The notes: generated by a model not told the origin, from the sequence alone. A stretch of 64,000 nt of DNA from MAG-120531 sp963934855 (GCA_963934855.1 CAWWAC010000004.1:1-64000), one strand, 5' to 3'. Shown: positions 16,544 through 26,409, numbered from the stretch's first letter. Made by a program: numbers and translations.

Positions 16544-19387
16544 ATGAAAACAGATGTTTTTGCACTGCGTCATATTGGCATCCAGGAGCAGCAAGAATCA
16601 CAAATGCTTAAAACAATTGGTATAGACAGTCTAGACCAACTAATAAATGAAACCATTCCAGCAGACATCCGTCTAAAGAATCCTTTAGATTTGGAAGCTG
16701 CTATGAGTGAACATGAATATCTGGCTCACATAGAGGCGCTTTCTCATAAGAATCAGGTGTATAAAACCTATATGGGATTAGGCTACCACCAGAGCATTAC
16801 GCCTTCTGTGATTAAGAGAAATATTTTAGAAAATCCAGGTTGGTATACCGCCTATACGCCCTACCAAGCAGAAATTGCTCAAGGCCGTTTAGAAGCCCTT
16901 ATAAATTTTCAAACCATGATCTGTGACCTTACAGGAATGGATCTTGCCAATGCCTCTCTCTTAGACGAGAGTACTGCGGCAGCAGAGGCCATGACCATGC
17001 TATATGACGTTCGGTCTAGAGACCAGAAGAAAGATGGAGCCATGTCTTTCTTTGTTTCAGAAGACATCTTACCACAGACCCTCTCTTTACTTCAGACCAG
17101 AGCCACTCCACTAGGTATACAGCTAGAAATAGGGGCTATAGATGCCTTTCAATTTGAATCACAATTTTACGGAGCTTTACTGCAGTATCCTGGGAAAAAT
17201 GGAGACATTAGTGACATAAAGGGCTTTATGAAAAAAGCAGCAAATTCTGAAGTAAAAATAGCTTTTGCAGCAGACATTTTAAGTTTAATTCTTTTAGTGG
17301 CGCCAGGAAGTCTAGGAGCAGATGTGGTAGTTGGTACCACTCAAAGATTTGGAATTCCACTTGGTTACGGCGGGCCTCATGCGGCTTTCTTTGCCACAAA
17401 AGAAGATTATAAAAGGAGCATTCCTGGTAGAATTATTGGAGTGACTAAAGACACAGATGGAAACCCAGCCATGAGAATGGCCTTACAAACAAGAGAGCAG
17501 CACATTAAAAGAGATAAAGCCACTTCTAATATTTGTACAGCACAGGTGCTTTTAGCTGTTATGGCCGGTATGTATGCCGTCTATCATGGCCCAAAAGGAC
17601 TTACTTATATTGCCAAGCAGGTACATAGCAAAGCAGTAGCCTTAGCTAATGGGCTAAATGAAATGGGTTACCAACAAGAAAATGAATATTTCTTTGACAC
17701 CCTATTGGTAGCGGCCCCTTCTAAAGAAATTAAAGTCCTTGCAGAGGCACGTAAAATAAACTTTCACTATATAGGAAAGCAGCAAATAGGTGTTGCTGTA
17801 AATGAGGCCACTTCCGTGGCCGATGTCCAGGAAATTCTAGACATATTTGCAGCTGCTAAAGGGCTTAACGCGCCAAAATTAAAAATTACAGAAGAGAGTA
17901 GAATACCAGAAAAACTGAAGAGAAGCACTGAATTTTTAACCCAAAAAGTATTTAATAGCTACCACTCAGAAACCGCACTTATGCGCTATATTAAGCAATT
18001 AGAGCGCAAAGATTTAGCTTTAAACCATTCTATGATTTCATTGGGCTCTTGCACGATGAAACTAAATGCAGCTTCTGAAATGTTTCCTTTATCTTGGGCA
18101 CAATGGGGAAATATTCATCCATTTGTTCCTGTAGAGCAAGCCGCTGGCTACCAAGAAGTATTAAGGGCTTTAGAAGAGCAGCTCAACGTGATTACTGGTT
18201 TTGCTGGTACTTCCTTGCAGCCCAATTCTGGAGCACAAGGAGAATATGCCGGGCTTATGACCATTAGGGCTTACCATGAGTCTAGAGGTGAAACACATAG
18301 AGATATTTGTCTCATTCCGGCATCTGCCCACGGCACCAACCCAGCCTCTGCTGTTATGGCAGGTATGAAAGTAGTGGTTACTAAGACAGATGAAAAGGGA
18401 AATATTGACGTGGCAGACCTAAGAGAAAAAACCCTTGCGTACTCTAATAATTTAGCAGCCTTAATGGTGACCTACCCCTCTACTCACGGAGTTTTTGAAT
18501 CTTCCATTAGAGAAATAACCAGCCTTATTCACCAGCACGGTGGTCAGGTGTATATGGACGGCGCTAATATGAACGCTCAGGTAGGATTAACTAATCCTGC
18601 TACTATTGGGGCAGATGTTTGCCACCTAAACTTACACAAAACCTTTGCCATTCCTCACGGAGGGGGAGGTCCTGGAGTAGGCCCTATTTGTGTGGCGCCA
18701 CAACTGGTTTCATTTTTACCTGGAAACCCTATCATTCCAACTGGTGGGGATAAGGCCATTACGGCTATTTCTGCTGCCCCATGGGGGTCTGCTTTAGCTT
18801 GTCTTATCTCTTATGGTTATATTAAAATGTTAGGAGAAGCCGGGTTGACTCAATCTACAAAAATTGCTATTTTAAATGCCAATTATATTAAAGCGCGCTT
18901 AGAGGGTTCTTTTGAGGTGCTTTACACAGGGGAGCAAGGGCGTGCTGCGCACGAAATGATTATTGATTGTAGGCCTTTTAAAACCAACGGTATTGAAGTG
19001 ACTGATATTGCCAAACGCTTAATGGATTACGGTTTTCATGCCCCAACCGTTTCTTTTCCAGTAGGTGGCACCATGATGATAGAACCCACTGAAAGTGAAG
19101 ACCTGCCAGAATTAGATCGTTTTTGTGAAGCCATGATAGCCATTAGAAAAGAAATAGATGCGGCTCACGAATCTGAACCTAATAATACATTGAAGAATGC
19201 GCCACACACCCAAGCCATGCTTACAGCTGACCAATGGAATTTTCCTTATAGCAGACAGCAAGCTGCCTTTCCGCTGCCGTATGTGAGTGAAAATAAACTA
19301 TGGCCAACTGTTAGAAGGGTAGATGACGCCTATGGGGATAGAAACCTGATCTGTACTTGTACTCCTATTGAGGCATATGCAGAATAA
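16544..19387 (+). CDS. gcvP: Glycine dehydrogenase (decarboxylating), P-protein of the glycine cleavage system
   Basis: 947 residues from the chosen ATG. It is the full-length fused form: an N-terminal half with F-A-L-R-H-I-G and the Y-T-P-Y-Q-A-E-I-A-Q-G segment, and a C-terminal half with the PLP lysine in L-N-L-H-K-T-F (about Lys699), followed by the glycine-rich P-H-G-G-G-G-P-G. It decarboxylates glycine and passes aminomethyl to the lipoyl H-protein. The frame extends upstream to 16496, but that ATG is upstream of the predicted transcription start and adds 16 residues foreign to the family. gcvT and gcvH are not in the window. Confidence 0.97.
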   Translation: MKTDVFALRHIGIQEQQESQMLKTIGIDSLDQLINETIPADIRLKNPLDLEAAMSEHEYLAHIEALSHKNQVYKTYMGLGYHQSITPSVIKRNILENPGWYTAYTPYQAEIAQGRLEALINFQTMICDLTGMDLANASLLDESTAAAEAMTMLYDVRSRDQKKDGAMSFFVSEDILPQTLSLLQTRATPLGIQLEIGAIDAFQFESQFYGALLQYPGKNGDISDIKGFMKKAANSEVKIAFAADILSLILLVAPGSLGADVVVGTTQRFGIPLGYGGPHAAFFATKEDYKRSIPGRIIGVTKDTDGNPAMRMALQTREQHIKRDKATSNICTAQVLLAVMAGMYAVYHGPKGLTYIAKQVHSKAVALANGLNEMGYQQENEYFFDTLLVAAPSKEIKVLAEARKINFHYIGKQQIGVAVNEATSVADVQEILDIFAAAKGLNAPKLKITEESRIPEKLKRSTEFLTQKVFNSYHSETALMRYIKQLERKDLALNHSMISLGSCTMKLNAASEMFPLSWAQWGNIHPFVPVEQAAGYQEVLRALEEQLNVITGFAGTSLQPNSGAQGEYAGLMTIRAYHESRGETHRDICLIPASAHGTNPASAVMAGMKVVVTKTDEKGNIDVADLREKTLAYSNNLAALMVTYPSTHGVFESSIREITSLIHQHGGQVYMDGANMNAQVGLTNPATIGADVCHLNLHKTFAIPHGGGGPGVGPICVAPQLVSFLPGNPIIPTGGDKAITAISAAPWGSALACLISYGYIKMLGEAGLTQSTKIAILNANYIKARLEGSFEVLYTGEQGRAAHEMIIDCRPFKTNGIEVTDIAKRLMDYGFHAPTVSFPVGGTMMIEPTESEDLPELDRFCEAMIAIRKEIDAAHESEPNNTLKNAPHTQAMLTADQWNFPYSRQQAAFPLPYVSENKLWPTVRRVDDAYGDRNLICTCTPIEAYAE

Positions 19388-19434
19388 TAAACAGCTTTGA
19401 GCATCGTATATTTTACAAGCTTATTCACTGCATG

Positions 19435-19471
19435 GGTTACATTTTTTTTATCTTGTATTAAATATGTAACC
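19435..19471. repeat. Inverted repeat directly before the KAS III gene
   Basis: GGTTACAT (19435-19442) and ATGTAACC (19464-19471) are exact inverse complements with a 21-nt T-rich spacer containing TATCTTGT. The right arm ends one base before the ATG at 19473. It may be an operator straddling the promoter or a hairpin in the leader. Confidence 0.45.
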
Positions 19472-19472
19472 T

Positions 19473-20534
19473 ATGAATGTGAGTATTAAAGGAAGTGGGA
19501 GCTATATACCCCCTGTCATTACCCCTAACAATTCTTTTCTCACCCATGAATTTCTTCAAGAAGATGGCACCTCCTTTGAGCTAGATAATGCTGTCATTAT
19601 TGAAAAGTTTAAAGCCATAACGGGCATTGTACAAAGACGCTACGCGCCAGAAAATATGAACACCTCAGATCTAGGCTTCTTAGCTGCAAAGGCGGCCATA
19701 GAAGACGCAGGCATAGATTCAGAAAGTTTAGACTATATTATTTTTGGACATAATTTTGGTGATGTATCTGCACTGAGAACACAAGGAGACACTTTACCTA
19801 GCCTGGCTTCTAGGGTGAAAAATCTATTGAGAATCAAAAACCCTAACTGTGTGGCCTATGACCTATTATTTGGTTGCCCGGGTTGGGTAGAAGGTATTAT
19901 TCACGCCCAAGCGTTTATGAAAGCGGGCATGGCTAAAAGATGTCTGGTCATTGGCGGAGAAACGCTTTCTAGGGTCTTAGACCCCTATGACAGAGACTCT
20001 ATGATATATGCAGATGGAGCTGGTGCCGCTGTTTTAGAATTGAGTACCTCAGATGGAGGTCGCTTCTTATCTCATGCAACACAAAGCCATACCTTAGACG
20101 AGGCCCATTATTTATTTTTTGGAGGTTCTTATAAAAAAGAAGCCCCACAAGAAGAAAAGTATATTAAAATGTACGGCAGAAAAATTTACGAATTTGCTGT
20201 CACCCACGTTCCAGTGGCCATGAAAAAATGCTTGGATGAAAGTGGTGTAGCTATTCAGGATCTCAAAAAAATCTTCATCCATCAGGCCAATGAAAAAATG
20301 GATGCAGCCATTGTAAAACGTTTCTATAAAAATTATCAAAGCTCAGTCCCAGAAGGTATTATGCCTATGAATATTCACGAGTTTGGAAACAGTTCTGTAG
20401 CTACTATACCCACCCTCTATGACATGGTAAAAAAGGGACAATTAGAAGGGCATGAGTTAAGTAAAGGAGACGTTATTATGTTTGCTAGTGTGGGTGCTGG
20501 AATGAATATTAATGCCTGTGTATATCAGGTTTAA
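19473..20534 (+). CDS. 3-oxoacyl-ACP synthase III (FabH-like ketoacyl synthase)
   Basis: 353 residues, slightly longer than E. coli FabH. The catalytic triad is visible: Cys135 in L-F-G-C-P-G-W, His in F-I-H-Q-A-N-E-K, and Asn in F-G-N-S-S-V-A-T-I-P. The glycine-rich G-A-G-A-A-V-L-E segment is also present. It would condense an acyl-CoA with malonyl-ACP. Flavobacteria often carry several KAS III copies, some for flexirubin or branched-chain fatty acids, so the exact substrate is open. A methyltransferase follows 8 bp downstream. Confidence 0.88.
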   Translation: MNVSIKGSGSYIPPVITPNNSFLTHEFLQEDGTSFELDNAVIIEKFKAITGIVQRRYAPENMNTSDLGFLAAKAAIEDAGIDSESLDYIIFGHNFGDVSALRTQGDTLPSLASRVKNLLRIKNPNCVAYDLLFGCPGWVEGIIHAQAFMKAGMAKRCLVIGGETLSRVLDPYDRDSMIYADGAGAAVLELSTSDGGRFLSHATQSHTLDEAHYLFFGGSYKKEAPQEEKYIKMYGRKIYEFAVTHVPVAMKKCLDESGVAIQDLKKIFIHQANEKMDAAIVKRFYKNYQSSVPEGIMPMNIHEFGNSSVATIPTLYDMVKKGQLEGHELSKGDVIMFASVGAGMNINACVYQV

Positions 20535-20542
20535 ATACAAAA

Positions 20543-21064
20543 ATGTACGAAAAGCACTACCCTAGTAAAAGATATAGAAAAACCATTGCCTTTTTAAAAA
20601 AACACAGTTCAGAAAAGCAATCTATTTTAGACCTGGGTGTGGCCAATCCCTTTACTAAAATCATGCTAAACCAAGGTTATCAAGTTAAAAATACGCAAGG
20701 AGCAGATTTAGACCAAGACCAGACAGAGCTTCTCAATAGCAGTGCAGAGTTGGTTACTGCATTTGAAATTTTTGAACATTTACTTAATCCTTTTCAGGTT
20801 TTAAAATCTATCCAAGCTAAAAAACTAGTGTTAAGTGTGCCGCTAAGACTTTGGTTTTCTTCTGCCTACAGAAGTAAAACAGACCCTTGGGACAGGCACT
20901 ATCACGAATTTGAAGCATGGCAATTGGATTGGCTTTTAGAAAAAACAGGTTGGAAAATTATAGCCTCAGAGCAATGGACCAACCCCACCAAAAAAATAGG
21001 GCTTAGACCACTCTTAAGGCTATTTACGCCAAGGTATTATATTGTATATGCTGAGAAACAATAG
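20543..21064 (+). CDS. Small class I SAM-dependent methyltransferase-like protein
   Basis: 173 residues. Motif I reads S-I-L-D-L-G-V-A-N-P, close to the D-x-G-x-G loop but with Ala-Asn in place of the second Gly region. F-E-I-F-E-H-L-L-N-P fits motif II/III of class I methyltransferases, and the S-V-P-L-R-L-W region would be motif III. It is short for the family and the SAM loop is imperfect. It sits 8 bp after the KAS III gene and 4 bp before a GT2 gene, so the three are likely one operon. The substrate is unknown. Confidence 0.7.
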   Translation: MYEKHYPSKRYRKTIAFLKKHSSEKQSILDLGVANPFTKIMLNQGYQVKNTQGADLDQDQTELLNSSAELVTAFEIFEHLLNPFQVLKSIQAKKLVLSVPLRLWFSSAYRSKTDPWDRHYHEFEAWQLDWLLEKTGWKIIASEQWTNPTKKIGLRPLLRLFTPRYYIVYAEKQ

Positions 21065-21068
21065 TCCT

Positions 21069-21923
21069 ATGAAAATTTATATTGTCATGCCAGCCCACAA
21101 TGAGGCTGCCTTTATAAAAGGAGCATTAGATAGCATTACAAAGCAAAGTCTACAACCAAAAAAAGTAGTGGTAGTCAATGACCATTCTTCTGATAGCACC
21201 CAGCAAATTGCAGAGCAATTTACCACTACTCACAGCTACTTTAGTTGTGTGAACCACAGCTCTTCTCAACTACATATGCCAGGAAGCAAAGTGGTGCGCG
21301 CTTTTAATTTTGGACTAGAACAATTAGATAATGACTATGATTTATTATTAAAATTAGATGCAGACATTATATTACCTCCCAATTACCTGGAAACCATAGC
21401 GGCACATTTTATTAAAAACCCAGCACTTGGCATTTGCGGTGGCTTTGCCTATGAGCAAGATAAAACAGGCCAATGGCTATTGAACCACCCTATGGACACC
21501 AACCATATTAGAGGTGCGTTTAAGGCCTATAGCAAAGTTTGTTTTGAAGATATAGGTGGTCTAAGAATAGCTATGGGTTGGGATACCGCAGACGAACTCT
21601 TAGCACAATATCACGGTTATAAGCTCTTAACAGACGCTACACTTAGAGTAAAACATCTAAGGCCCATTGGAGCTGCCTACAATAAAAACGCCAAGCTATT
21701 ACAAGGACGTGCCATGTACGGCATGAGGTATGGTCTTATCATTACCCTAGTTGCCGCTTTAAAAATGGCTTTAAAACAAAAGAAACCTAGCGCTTTTTTT
21801 CATCACATGGGAGGCTATATGGAAGCTGTAAAAGAAAATGCCTCCTTCTTGGTTTCCCCAGAAGAAGGCGTTTTTATAAGGCGTTTGAGATGGAAAAATA
21901 TACGAGATAAAATATCTATTTAA
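21069..21923 (+). CDS. Family 2 glycosyltransferase
   Basis: 284 residues from the chosen ATG. GT-A fold: it begins M-K-I-Y-I-V-M-P-A-H-N-E, with V-V-N-D-H-S-S-D-S-T and the metal-binding D-x-D in K-L-D-A-D-I-I-L. Later W-D-T-A-D-E contains a plausible catalytic acid. The frame extends 9 codons upstream into the methyltransferase gene, but the ATG at 21069, four bases after that gene's stop, matches the family start. No membrane segment. It likely adds a sugar to a lipid or polysaccharide; acceptor unknown. Confidence 0.88.
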   Translation: MKIYIVMPAHNEAAFIKGALDSITKQSLQPKKVVVVNDHSSDSTQQIAEQFTTTHSYFSCVNHSSSQLHMPGSKVVRAFNFGLEQLDNDYDLLLKLDADIILPPNYLETIAAHFIKNPALGICGGFAYEQDKTGQWLLNHPMDTNHIRGAFKAYSKVCFEDIGGLRIAMGWDTADELLAQYHGYKLLTDATLRVKHLRPIGAAYNKNAKLLQGRAMYGMRYGLIITLVAALKMALKQKKPSAFFHHMGGYMEAVKENASFLVSPEEGVFIRRLRWKNIRDKISI

Positions 21924-21978
21924 GCTCTTGGACCGTTATCTTTTTATCTCCTGACATTAAGATGAGGTGTTTTAAAGT

Positions 21979-23634
21979 TTAGTCTAATAATGCAGCCAGC
22001 GGTTTGCCGGTTGTTCCGTTTGGAAATGCAATTCCTAATAAGGTTGATACTGTAGGGGCAATATCAGGAATTTCAGATCTAATCACAGTAGCCCCCTGCT
22101 TTATTCCTTTGCCAAAAAATATTAGCGGTGTGTGAGTGTCGTATATATAAGGAGAGCCATGAGTAGATCCGGTGATTGAATAACTAATTAATGCAGCTTT
22201 AAATACAAAGAGTACATCTCCAGATCTTTTAAGATTATAACCGTTTTGTAAAATATATGGAATTCCTGAAGTATAGGATTGCTTCCACATTTGTGAAGCG
22301 GTATAAGCCCGCTCTACAGAGGGATCTAACATCATAAACTGAGCCAAATCTTCTTGAATATGGTCTGCGTCTATATCTAGGTTTTTCAATAACTCCCTAT
22401 TTAAGAAAACCTGATTATTAGATATATTCTCTATAATATCTTCTGAACCGTATTCATTCAGTACATAGTCATTTAAGCTAGCTGCAAAAGATTTAGAATC
22501 AAAATAACCTGCGGGAATGCGCTGGTCTTTAAGAAATGTAGGTACTTGAACCGCAGCGTGATCTGCAGTTAAAAATAAAGTGTAGTTTCCTTTCCCCACC
22601 TGCTTATCTAGTGCGTTTAGTAGCCTTTCTAAATCTTGATCTAATCTGTAATAAGTATCTTCTACTTCTCTGGAGTTTACACCAAACTGGTGGCCTACGT
22701 AGTCCGTACTTGAATAACTAAGCGCTAAAAAGTCTGTATCTGTCCCCTTTCCTAATTGCTCCCCTTTTAAGGCTGCAATAGCAAAATCTGTTGTGAGGCT
22801 ATTGCCATAAGCAGTCCCTTTTAGGATGTCGTAACCTCCGTTTGCATCCCATAAAGTGGGTAAGTCATGTGGAAAAACAGCCGCTAATTCTCCACTAAAA
22901 ACACCTTCGTAATTAGATTTATCTGGACCTCCTGTATATGCTTCTTCTAACTTTAATAAATTCCAAGGTTTTTTATAACTCCCCGCGGCATCGCTCTTAT
23001 TAAAAGCTGTCACCCAAGAAGGAAGGTTTTCCATATAAAAAGTACTGCTAATCCAGCTTCCTTCATTTTTACCTTGAAACCAATATGCTGCATTGGCCAT
23101 ATGACCACCAGGCAACACAGCTCCCCTATCTTTTAATGCAATAGCTATCACTTTAGATCTTCCCTGAGTATGAAGTCTTAACTGGTCTGAAATGGTAGTG
23201 GTTAAAAGTTGCTTTGGAGACATTTGTCCTGCAGTGGTGGTGGTTCCAACAGAAGCGTAGGTATTATCTGAAGCACAATACACGGAGGCTCCTAAAATTT
23301 TATCGTACCAATCATTTCCTATAATTCCATGGGTAGCAGGTGTGGTTCCTGTATATACAGAAGCATGTCCTGGACCTGTACTGGTTGGAGCGTAATTATA
23401 ATGGTTATTTTTAAAATTAAAGCCTTCACTAACCAATCTCTTAAAGCCCCCTGATCCGTACCCTTCCCAAAAACGACTTAAATAGTCATAGCGCATTTGG
23501 TCTACCACAATTCCTACCATTAATTTGGGGGTCGTTTTTAAAGTGGACTCCTTTTTAGATTCTTGCCCGTAAAGTCCCGTAGATACCAAAGACACAGATA
23601 GAAGTAGAAGAAGATTATTATAAAGTGTTTTCAT
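21979..23634 (-). CDS. pafA: PafA-family alkaline phosphatase (secreted)
   Basis: 551 residues with an N-terminal signal peptide ending near Y-G-Q (residue 24). The alkaline phosphatase superfamily core has metal ligand Asp45 in I-V-V-D-Q-M, nucleophile Thr (most likely Thr86) in A-P-T-S-T-G-P-G-H, Asn in G-N-D-W-Y-D, and the PafA-specific Lys/Arg pair in L-K-D-R-G-A. Further ligands lie in T-A-D-H-A-A and S-T-H-G-S-P. PafA is the phosphate-insensitive phosphomonoesterase common in Bacteroidota and releases phosphate in the periplasm. It is a single-gene unit. Confidence 0.88.
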   Translation of the reverse strand: MKTLYNNLLLLLSVSLVSTGLYGQESKKESTLKTTPKLMVGIVVDQMRYDYLSRFWEGYGSGGFKRLVSEGFNFKNNHYNYAPTSTGPGHASVYTGTTPATHGIIGNDWYDKILGASVYCASDNTYASVGTTTTAGQMSPKQLLTTTISDQLRLHTQGRSKVIAIALKDRGAVLPGGHMANAAYWFQGKNEGSWISSTFYMENLPSWVTAFNKSDAAGSYKKPWNLLKLEEAYTGGPDKSNYEGVFSGELAAVFPHDLPTLWDANGGYDILKGTAYGNSLTTDFAIAALKGEQLGKGTDTDFLALSYSSTDYVGHQFGVNSREVEDTYYRLDQDLERLLNALDKQVGKGNYTLFLTADHAAVQVPTFLKDQRIPAGYFDSKSFAASLNDYVLNEYGSEDIIENISNNQVFLNRELLKNLDIDADHIQEDLAQFMMLDPSVERAYTASQMWKQSYTSGIPYILQNGYNLKRSGDVLFVFKAALISYSITGSTHGSPYIYDTHTPLIFFGKGIKQGATVIRSEIPDIAPTVSTLLGIAFPNGTTGKPLAALLD

Positions 23635-23782
23635 GGAGTGTATATTTCTGTAAAAATAGGCAATTCCTGATTTAATGATTCTTTATCATGTAAAATGATT
23701 GTTAAAAAGAGTGCTTATATACCTGTATTAAAATGGTCAGTTAAAAGCTTATTAGTATTTTTACAGAACCATTATCAATTGT

Positions 23783-24520
23783 ATGACCCACATTGCAGCT
23801 ATAGGCCAGTACCTAATCATGATTAAGGAGGTTTTTAAAAAACCAACTAAATGGAAAATGATGCGCGGTTTAATTCTCAAAGAAATTGACCAACTCATTT
23901 ACGGGTCTATGGGAATAGTCATTTTTGTTTCCTTTTTTATTGGAGGTGTAGTCACTATTCAAACCGCACTAAACCTAAACAGCCCTCTTATTCCTAAAAA
24001 CTTAATTGGTTTTGCCGCCAGGCAATCGGTAATTTTAGAATTTGCCCCTACTTTTACTTCAATTATTATGGCTGGGAAAGTAGGTTCTTTCATCACCTCT
24101 AGTATAGGATCTATGAGGGTAACAGAGCAAATTGATGCGCTTGAGGTCATGGGAGTGAACTCACTAAACTACTTAATTTTTCCTAAAATTATTGCTCTAC
24201 TCATGTATCCTTTTGTTATTGCTATAGCCATGTATACAGGTGTTTTTGGCGGGTTTTTAGCTGGAGTTTTGGGTGGCTTTAGTACCGCAGGAGATTTTAT
24301 AGAAGGTCTCAGAATAGATTTTGAGCCTTTTCATATTACTTATGCCTTTATTAAAACCATGGTTTTTGCTTTTGTAATTGCCACCATTCCCTCTTATCAT
24401 GGATATTACATGAAAGGAGGCGCTTTGGAAGTTGGTAAGGCAAGTACCACTGCTTTTGTCTGGACAGCTGTTGTCATTATCATTGTCAATTATATACTCA
24501 CTCAATTATTATTAGGCTAA
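23783..24520 (+). CDS. mlaE: MlaE-family ABC transporter permease
   Basis: 245 residues with five or six hydrophobic segments. The conserved MlaE core is recognisable: G-S-M-G-I-V-I-F-V-S-F-F-I-G-G near the start, the central P-T-F-T-S-I-I-M-A-G-K-V-G-S-F-I, and E-Q-I-D-A-L-E-V-M-G-V-N. Together with MlaF it forms the inner-membrane part of a retrograde or anterograde lipid transporter keeping outer-membrane asymmetry. No MCE-domain MlaD gene lies nearby, so it must be elsewhere. Its stop overlaps the mlaF start by one base. Confidence 0.92.
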   Translation: MTHIAAIGQYLIMIKEVFKKPTKWKMMRGLILKEIDQLIYGSMGIVIFVSFFIGGVVTIQTALNLNSPLIPKNLIGFAARQSVILEFAPTFTSIIMAGKVGSFITSSIGSMRVTEQIDALEVMGVNSLNYLIFPKIIALLMYPFVIAIAMYTGVFGGFLAGVLGGFSTAGDFIEGLRIDFEPFHITYAFIKTMVFAFVIATIPSYHGYYMKGGALEVGKASTTAFVWTAVVIIIVNYILTQLLLG

Positions 24521-25287
24521 TGATTACTGTAGACAACATACACAAAGCTTTTGATGACAATAAAATATTAAAGGGCATTTCTACTACTTTTGAAAAAGGA
24601 AAAACCTCTTTAATCATTGGTCAAAGTGGTTCAGGAAAAACTGTCTTTTTAAAATGCTTACTTGGCCTTTTTAAACTAGACCAGGGCAGTATAGATTATG
24701 GTGGTGACAATTATGCCCACCTCACTGTAAAAGACCAGCGCAAACTCAGAGAGCAAATGGGTATGGTTTTTCAAGGATCTGCGCTCTTTGACTCTATGAG
24801 TGTAGAAGACAATGTGCGTTTTCCTTTAGACATGTTCACCAATCAATCCCTTTCTGAAAAAGAAGCACGCGTAAACCAGGTACTTAAGCGTGTAAATTTA
24901 CTTAATGCAGAGGAGAAATTTCCTTCTGAAATTTCTGGTGGTATGCAAAAAAGAGTGGCTATTGCTAGGGCTATTGTAATGAATCCTAAATATCTTTTTT
25001 GTGATGAACCCAATTCTGGCTTAGACCCTAGAACGGCAATTTTAATAGACAACCTCATTAAAGAAATCACAGAGGAGTACCAAATGACCACAGTGATTAA
25101 TACCCATGACATGAACTCTGTAATGGAAATTGGAGAGAAAATTGTCTTCTTAAAAGAGGGTTGTAAAGCTTGGGAAGGAACTAAAAATGAGATTTTTAAG
25201 ACAGACAACCAAGCGGTAACAGACTTTGTTTACTCCTCTGAGCTTTTTAAGAGAGTAAGAAAAATGTATATAGAAGACAAGGCTTAA
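24520..25287 (+). CDS. mlaF: MlaF-type ABC transporter ATP-binding protein
   Basis: 255 residues. Walker A G-Q-S-G-S-G-K-T at 34-41, Q-loop in G-M-V-F-Q-G-S-A-L-F, signature S-G-G-M-Q-K-R-V-A-I-A-R, Walker B Y-L-F-C-D-E-P-N, D-loop S-G-L-D-P and H-loop N-T-H-D. The S-G-G-M-Q-K-R form of the signature and the Asn after the Walker B Glu-Pro are typical of the MlaF family. It powers lipid transport by MlaE, with which it is translationally coupled (one-base overlap). Confidence 0.93.
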   Translation: MITVDNIHKAFDDNKILKGISTTFEKGKTSLIIGQSGSGKTVFLKCLLGLFKLDQGSIDYGGDNYAHLTVKDQRKLREQMGMVFQGSALFDSMSVEDNVRFPLDMFTNQSLSEKEARVNQVLKRVNLLNAEEKFPSEISGGMQKRVAIARAIVMNPKYLFCDEPNSGLDPRTAILIDNLIKEITEEYQMTTVINTHDMNSVMEIGEKIVFLKEGCKAWEGTKNEIFKTDNQAVTDFVYSSELFKRVRKMYIEDKA

Positions 25288-25335
25288 TTCTCTAAAATAA
25301 GTAAGTCTTTAAAAACTAAAATTTTCCCAGTTTAT

Positions 25336-26409
25336 CTAAATAAACTCTGAACCAAAAGATTCTTGAACCTTTTCAACTACTTTTTTAATGTCCTGTTCTT
25401 TAGATTTTGGGTAAATTAAAAGCACCTGGTCTTTGTCTACGACAATAAAATTATTTAAGCCTTCTATCACCACTTTTTTACCCTTAGGTGCCATGATCAT
25501 ATTATCACTAGCGTCAATGGCTAGAAGTTGCGCATGTGCCACTCCGTTATTTGCAGCATCTTTAGGTAATTTATCATAGAGTGCTCCCCATGTGCCTAAG
25601 TCATTCCAATCAAAATTGGCGCGCCTCATAAAAATCTCAGAGGCCCTTTCTAAAATAGCGTAATCAATAGAAATATTAGCAGCCTTTGGGTAATTTTCTT
25701 CTATAAATTGTGCCTCATCTAAAGTATTATATACGTCCACACCTTTTTCAAAAAGCGTAAATAAACTAGGTTCAAAATCTTTAAAAGCTTTTAAAATAGT
25801 GTGAACGCTCCAAATAAAAATTCCCGCATTCCAACTAAAATTTCCTGCCTTAATAAAAGACTGGGCTGTCACATAATCTGGTTTTTCTCTAAACTGAACT
25901 ACCTTATATAAGCCCTCTTTTTCAGTACCTTCAGATTCAATATAACCAAAACCTGTATTTGGAAATGTAGGGGTAATACCTAGGGTACACAATACTCCTG
26001 AAGTTTTGCTAGCCTCAAAACAAATAGCTACATCTTTAGAAAAGGCTTGTTCATCTTCAATCCAATGGTCAGACGGAGCTATTAAAAGCTGAGCGTCTGG
26101 ATCCATTTTATATATCTTTTGAGCGGCGTATAAGATGCATGGAGCTGTGTTTCTCATGCAGGGTTCTAAAACTAGCTGGGCCTCTGTAAGATTAGGGAGC
26201 TGTGAGAGTACTAGGTCTTTATAAGCAGTATTGGTGAGCACCAATATATTTTCTGGCACAATAAAACTAGCCATTCTTTGATAAGTCTGTTGCAACAAAC
26301 TATTGCCTGTCCCTAAAAAATCATGAAACTGTTTTGGAAAAGATTGGGTACTCATAGGCCAAAACCTAGACCCTACTCCTCCAGCCATAATGAGTGCGTA
26401 TTTAGCCAT
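25336..26409 (-). CDS. manC: Mannose-1-phosphate guanylyltransferase
   Basis: 357 residues, the single-domain form without the isomerase half. Nucleotidyltransferase signature G-G-V-G-S-R-F-W-P-M-S around 10-20 and the Q-F-R-E-K-P-D segment with the conserved Lys-Pro. It makes GDP-mannose from mannose-1-phosphate and GTP for capsule, LPS or glycoprotein glycans. Its start overlaps the end of sprT by 8 bp on the same strand, so the two are co-transcribed. Confidence 0.92.
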   Translation of the reverse strand: MAKYALIMAGGVGSRFWPMSTQSFPKQFHDFLGTGNSLLQQTYQRMASFIVPENILVLTNTAYKDLVLSQLPNLTEAQLVLEPCMRNTAPCILYAAQKIYKMDPDAQLLIAPSDHWIEDEQAFSKDVAICFEASKTSGVLCTLGITPTFPNTGFGYIESEGTEKEGLYKVVQFREKPDYVTAQSFIKAGNFSWNAGIFIWSVHTILKAFKDFEPSLFTLFEKGVDVYNTLDEAQFIEENYPKAANISIDYAILERASEIFMRRANFDWNDLGTWGALYDKLPKDAANNGVAHAQLLAIDASDNMIMAPKGKKVVIEGLNNFIVVDKDQVLLIYPKSKEQDIKKVVEKVQESFGSEFI

